Part shown: positions 62,100 through 64,000 of the stretch, one piece after another
Layout of the letters: each line of letters starts with the position of its first letter
Position numbering within the stretch: the first letter of the stretch is position 1
Source: Elusimicrobiota bacterium
GTDB taxonomy: Bacteria; Elusimicrobiota; Elusimicrobia; FEN-1173
Length of the DNA: 64,000 nucleotides
Direction: 5' to 3'
Assembly (NCBI GenBank): GCA_016788905.1
Contig: JAEURZ010000015.1
Location: forward strand, 1 to 64,000
The notes under the pieces: model-generated
What the model saw: only the letters and a program-made list of their open reading frames with translations
What the model was told of the DNA's origin: nothing
Databases searched by the model: none
Made by a program: the position numbers and the translations under genes

Positions 62100-63385
62100 C
62101 AAAGGGATCAGGAGGAAGCCGTTTCTTTCGGGGGGTGGCGTCCTTGGGGGCGCTGGTCGTTCTGGTTTTGGCTGTTTTCGCGTCGCTGTCTCCGGTGGCC
62201 CGCGCTCTGCGACGCGGAGATCCCCTCACCGGGGCGGTCCTTGGAACGGATTTGGCAGAGCACGCCCCCCATTCGGATACGCTTTTGGTGTGGATTTACC
62301 GTCCGTCGAGGAACCAGGTGGATATCGTTTCCATTCCCCGGGACACAAAAATAAACTTGCCGGGATACCGTTTTCGGCGTATAAACGAAGTGTTCGCCTA
62401 CCACTTCGCCCAGAAAAGGGGGGCCCATGTGGCGGCGGAGAAAGTGTGCGAAGCCGTTGGCCATCTCTTTCATAAAGCCGGGGCCGTGCTGACCCCCACC
62501 TACTACGTTCAGGTGGATTTTGAAGGGTTTCGCCGTCTGGTGGATCGTTTGGGTGGGGTCACTCTTTCCGTTGACGAACCGATGGATTACGATGATAAAG
62601 CGGGGAATTTTCACGTTCATCTGGCCACGGGACTGCAACACCTGCAAGGCGAGGACTCTCTCGGGTTTGTTCGTTATCGAGGCCGAAGCGGGGACCGTGG
62701 GCGAATTCTTCGGCAGATGGAATTTGTTCGTGCTCTTTCTAAACGGTTGGTGTCGCCTGAGATCGTTTGGCGGGGGCCCCGCGCCATTTGGGAGGTCTCT
62801 AAAGCGGTACACACTAACCTTTCTTTTTGGGACCTTCTTTTTCTGGCGGCGGAGGCTCGGCGCCTGACGTCGAGCGGGGTCAATACGGTTTTGCTTCCGG
62901 GCCGACCGAACGGAGCGGCTTGGGAGATGGATGTGGAACGGACCACTTTTGTCTTGGAGCGTCTGAGCGTGGGGGGAGGTGAAGAAGGCCTTTCTGTTTT
63001 GGACTCTTTTTCTTCTGAAGAGCCAACGGGGGGCGCGGGGGCGCCGCAAGAGGATCTTCCCCGTTCCCATTCCGGAAAATCAGAAGCGGGGCCCCGGGTG
63101 ACGGTCAAGGTGTGGAACGCTTCAGGACGGTCGGGGTTGGCTTTTTCCGTTGTGCGCCGACTTCGGGTGGCGGGATTTGACGTGGTGGATTGGGGCAATT
63201 ATAATGGGCGCCAGAATAAAAGTCGCGTCATTGATCGCTCCGGCCGGTTTGATCGAGCACGCCGGGTGGCCGATGTCTTGGGTGTTGGATCCCTCTACTC
63301 GGACGTGAATCCTGGTTTGCGGACCGATGTGGACGTGGTGTTGGGCGACGATTTCGATTCAACCGATTCGCGCGGAGGAAAATAA
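62096..63385 (+). CDS. LytR-CpsA-Psr family glycopolymer transferase
   Basis: A 429-residue membrane-anchored enzyme: signal-anchor helix (about 12-35), LCP domain (about 55-215) with VSIPRDTKINLPGYRFRRIN (two conserved arginines, polyprenyl-pyrophosphate site) and the RYRGRSGDRGRILRQM motif, and a C-terminal LytR_C domain (about 340-420; KVWNASGRSGLAFSVVRRL). LCP enzymes attach lipid-carried glycopolymers to peptidoglycan or, in other lineages, other acceptors. ATG 62096 has AAGGGG six bases upstream. It could use products of the glycan cluster, but that is inference. Confidence 0.9.
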   Translation: MTKGSGGSRFFRGVASLGALVVLVLAVFASLSPVARALRRGDPLTGAVLGTDLAEHAPHSDTLLVWIYRPSRNQVDIVSIPRDTKINLPGYRFRRINEVFAYHFAQKRGAHVAAEKVCEAVGHLFHKAGAVLTPTYYVQVDFEGFRRLVDRLGGVTLSVDEPMDYDDKAGNFHVHLATGLQHLQGEDSLGFVRYRGRSGDRGRILRQMEFVRALSKRLVSPEIVWRGPRAIWEVSKAVHTNLSFWDLLFLAAEARRLTSSGVNTVLLPGRPNGAAWEMDVERTTFVLERLSVGGGEEGLSVLDSFSSEEPTGGAGAPQEDLPRSHSGKSEAGPRVTVKVWNASGRSGLAFSVVRRLRVAGFDVVDWGNYNGRQNKSRVIDRSGRFDRARRVADVLGVGSLYSDVNPGLRTDVDVVLGDDFDSTDSRGGK

Positions 63386-63387
63386 AT

Positions 63388-64000
63388 ATGGAAATGATTG
63401 AAATTTTACGTGCCGCGGTGAAACAAGGGGCTTCCGACGTCCACCTCTTGGTGGGGCGTGCTCCCATGACCCGTGTGAATGGTGAGATGGTGGAATTGGT
63501 TGGGTTTGACGTTGTCACCGCTGAAGAATCCAAACGCATGATTTATTCCATTCTTTACGATGAACAAAAACAAGTGTTTGAGGACAAATTGGAGCTGGAC
63601 TGTTCCTTTGCGATTCCTGGCCTGGCTCGTTTTCGGGTGAACGTTCTCCTTCAAATGAACGGGATTGATTGCGTCATTCGGGTGATTTCCTCGAAAATAC
63701 CCACGCCCGATGAGATTAAACTTTCTCCGGCGGCGTTGGAATTCGCTAACCTTCCTCGCGGTTTAGTGTTGGTGACCGGCGCGACCGGCGCGGGAAAATC
63801 CACAACTTTGGCTTGTCTGATCGAATTGATCAACCAAGCCCGGCGCCAACATATCTTGACGATTGAAGACCCGATCGAATTCGTTTATGAACCGAAGCGG
63901 TGTGTCATCCGTCAACGGGAGGTGGGGGCCTCCACCCACAGTTTTCAAGACGCCCTGAAACACGCTCTTCGGCAAGATCCCGATGTCATCTTGATCGGCG
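63388..64000 (+). CDS. pilT: Type IV pilus retraction ATPase PilT (partial, runs off the window)
   Basis: The first 204 codons of a secretion-superfamily ATPase: N-terminal PAS-like domain with KQGASDVHLLVGRAP, Walker A GATGAGKSTT at about 131-140, the Asp box LTIEDPIEFVYEP, and the start of the Walker B/His box (ALRQDPDVILIG). These match PilT/PilU, which drive pilus retraction, rather than PilB, which carries a long N-terminal extension. GGAGG lies about nine bases before ATG 63388. It follows the LCP gene by 2 bases. Confidence 0.93.
   Translation, partial: MEMIEILRAAVKQGASDVHLLVGRAPMTRVNGEMVELVGFDVVTAEESKRMIYSILYDEQKQVFEDKLELDCSFAIPGLARFRVNVLLQMNGIDCVIRVISSKIPTPDEIKLSPAALEFANLPRGLVLVTGATGAGKSTTLACLIELINQARRQHILTIEDPIEFVYEPKRCVIRQREVGASTHSFQDALKHALRQDPDVILIG

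Noticed and set aside
62108-63070. 320-codon reverse ORF opposite the LCP gene
   Set aside because: Lies entirely opposite a clear LCP gene; basic, repetitive translation without motifs.
1-64000. CRISPR arrays, rRNA operon, insertion sequences, replication origin
   Set aside because: No regularly spaced repeats, rRNA-like sequence, transposase or DnaA-box cluster was seen.

Overview
The window looks like a chromosomal segment from a diderm (Gram-negative-type) bacterium outside the well-studied phyla. It encodes a type IV pilus secretin, BamA, a TamB-like protein, LolD with a single LolC/E-type permease, an OmpL-like porin and a PorV-like barrel, so an outer membrane is certain. These occur with ClpC, SpoVG, YqeK, a LytR-CpsA-Psr protein and a type III glutamine synthetase. 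That mixture, together with ligase/TPR proteins and a FlgD/Por-tail protease, recalls Elusimicrobiota or Omnitrophota-like lineages. This placement is inference from gene content, not a phylogeny.

Left part (1-6540): the first ~86 bases fold like domains V and VI of a group II intron, ending exactly where the prepilin peptidase begins. A promoter then drives pilM-N-O-P-Q, followed by a small TPR/membrane protein. Next (6554-17236) is a tightly packed surface-glycan cluster: two Wzy/WaaL-like ligases with TPR tails, two family 2 and one family 4 glycosyltransferases, a WecA-type initiating transferase, an FAD-dependent UDP-galactopyranose-mutase-like oxidoreductase and a TMTC-like GT-C/TPR protein.

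Middle (17295-29000): thrC, a small membrane protein, livK, an M23 lipoprotein peptidase, livH-M-G-F and cinA form one overlapping run. After it come an XRE regulator, rsmA, a degenerate EAL-domain protein and an OmpL-like porin with an attenuator-like leader, divergent from glnN (29224-31389).

Signalling and core genes (31570-41821): an HPt protein, a response regulator with a cysteine-rich tail, prfB with its programmed +1 frameshift, a HAMP-type membrane protein, a CheY-like regulator, lysS, the lipoprotein-release pair lolCE-lolD, ilvE and clpC.

Envelope biogenesis (41893-54494): a TamB-like giant and BamA overlap by 4 bases. Then come a reverse-strand glycosyltransferase and the run rimI, TPR-LolB-like fusion, ispE, spoVG, followed by tRNA-Gln.

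Right part (54534-64000): a reverse-strand pair of a 1288-residue subtilase with a sorting-type C-terminal domain and a PorV-like barrel suggests a dedicated outer-membrane secretion route. Then proA, nadD, yqeK, an LCP protein and the start of pilT, which closes the window with another pilus gene.
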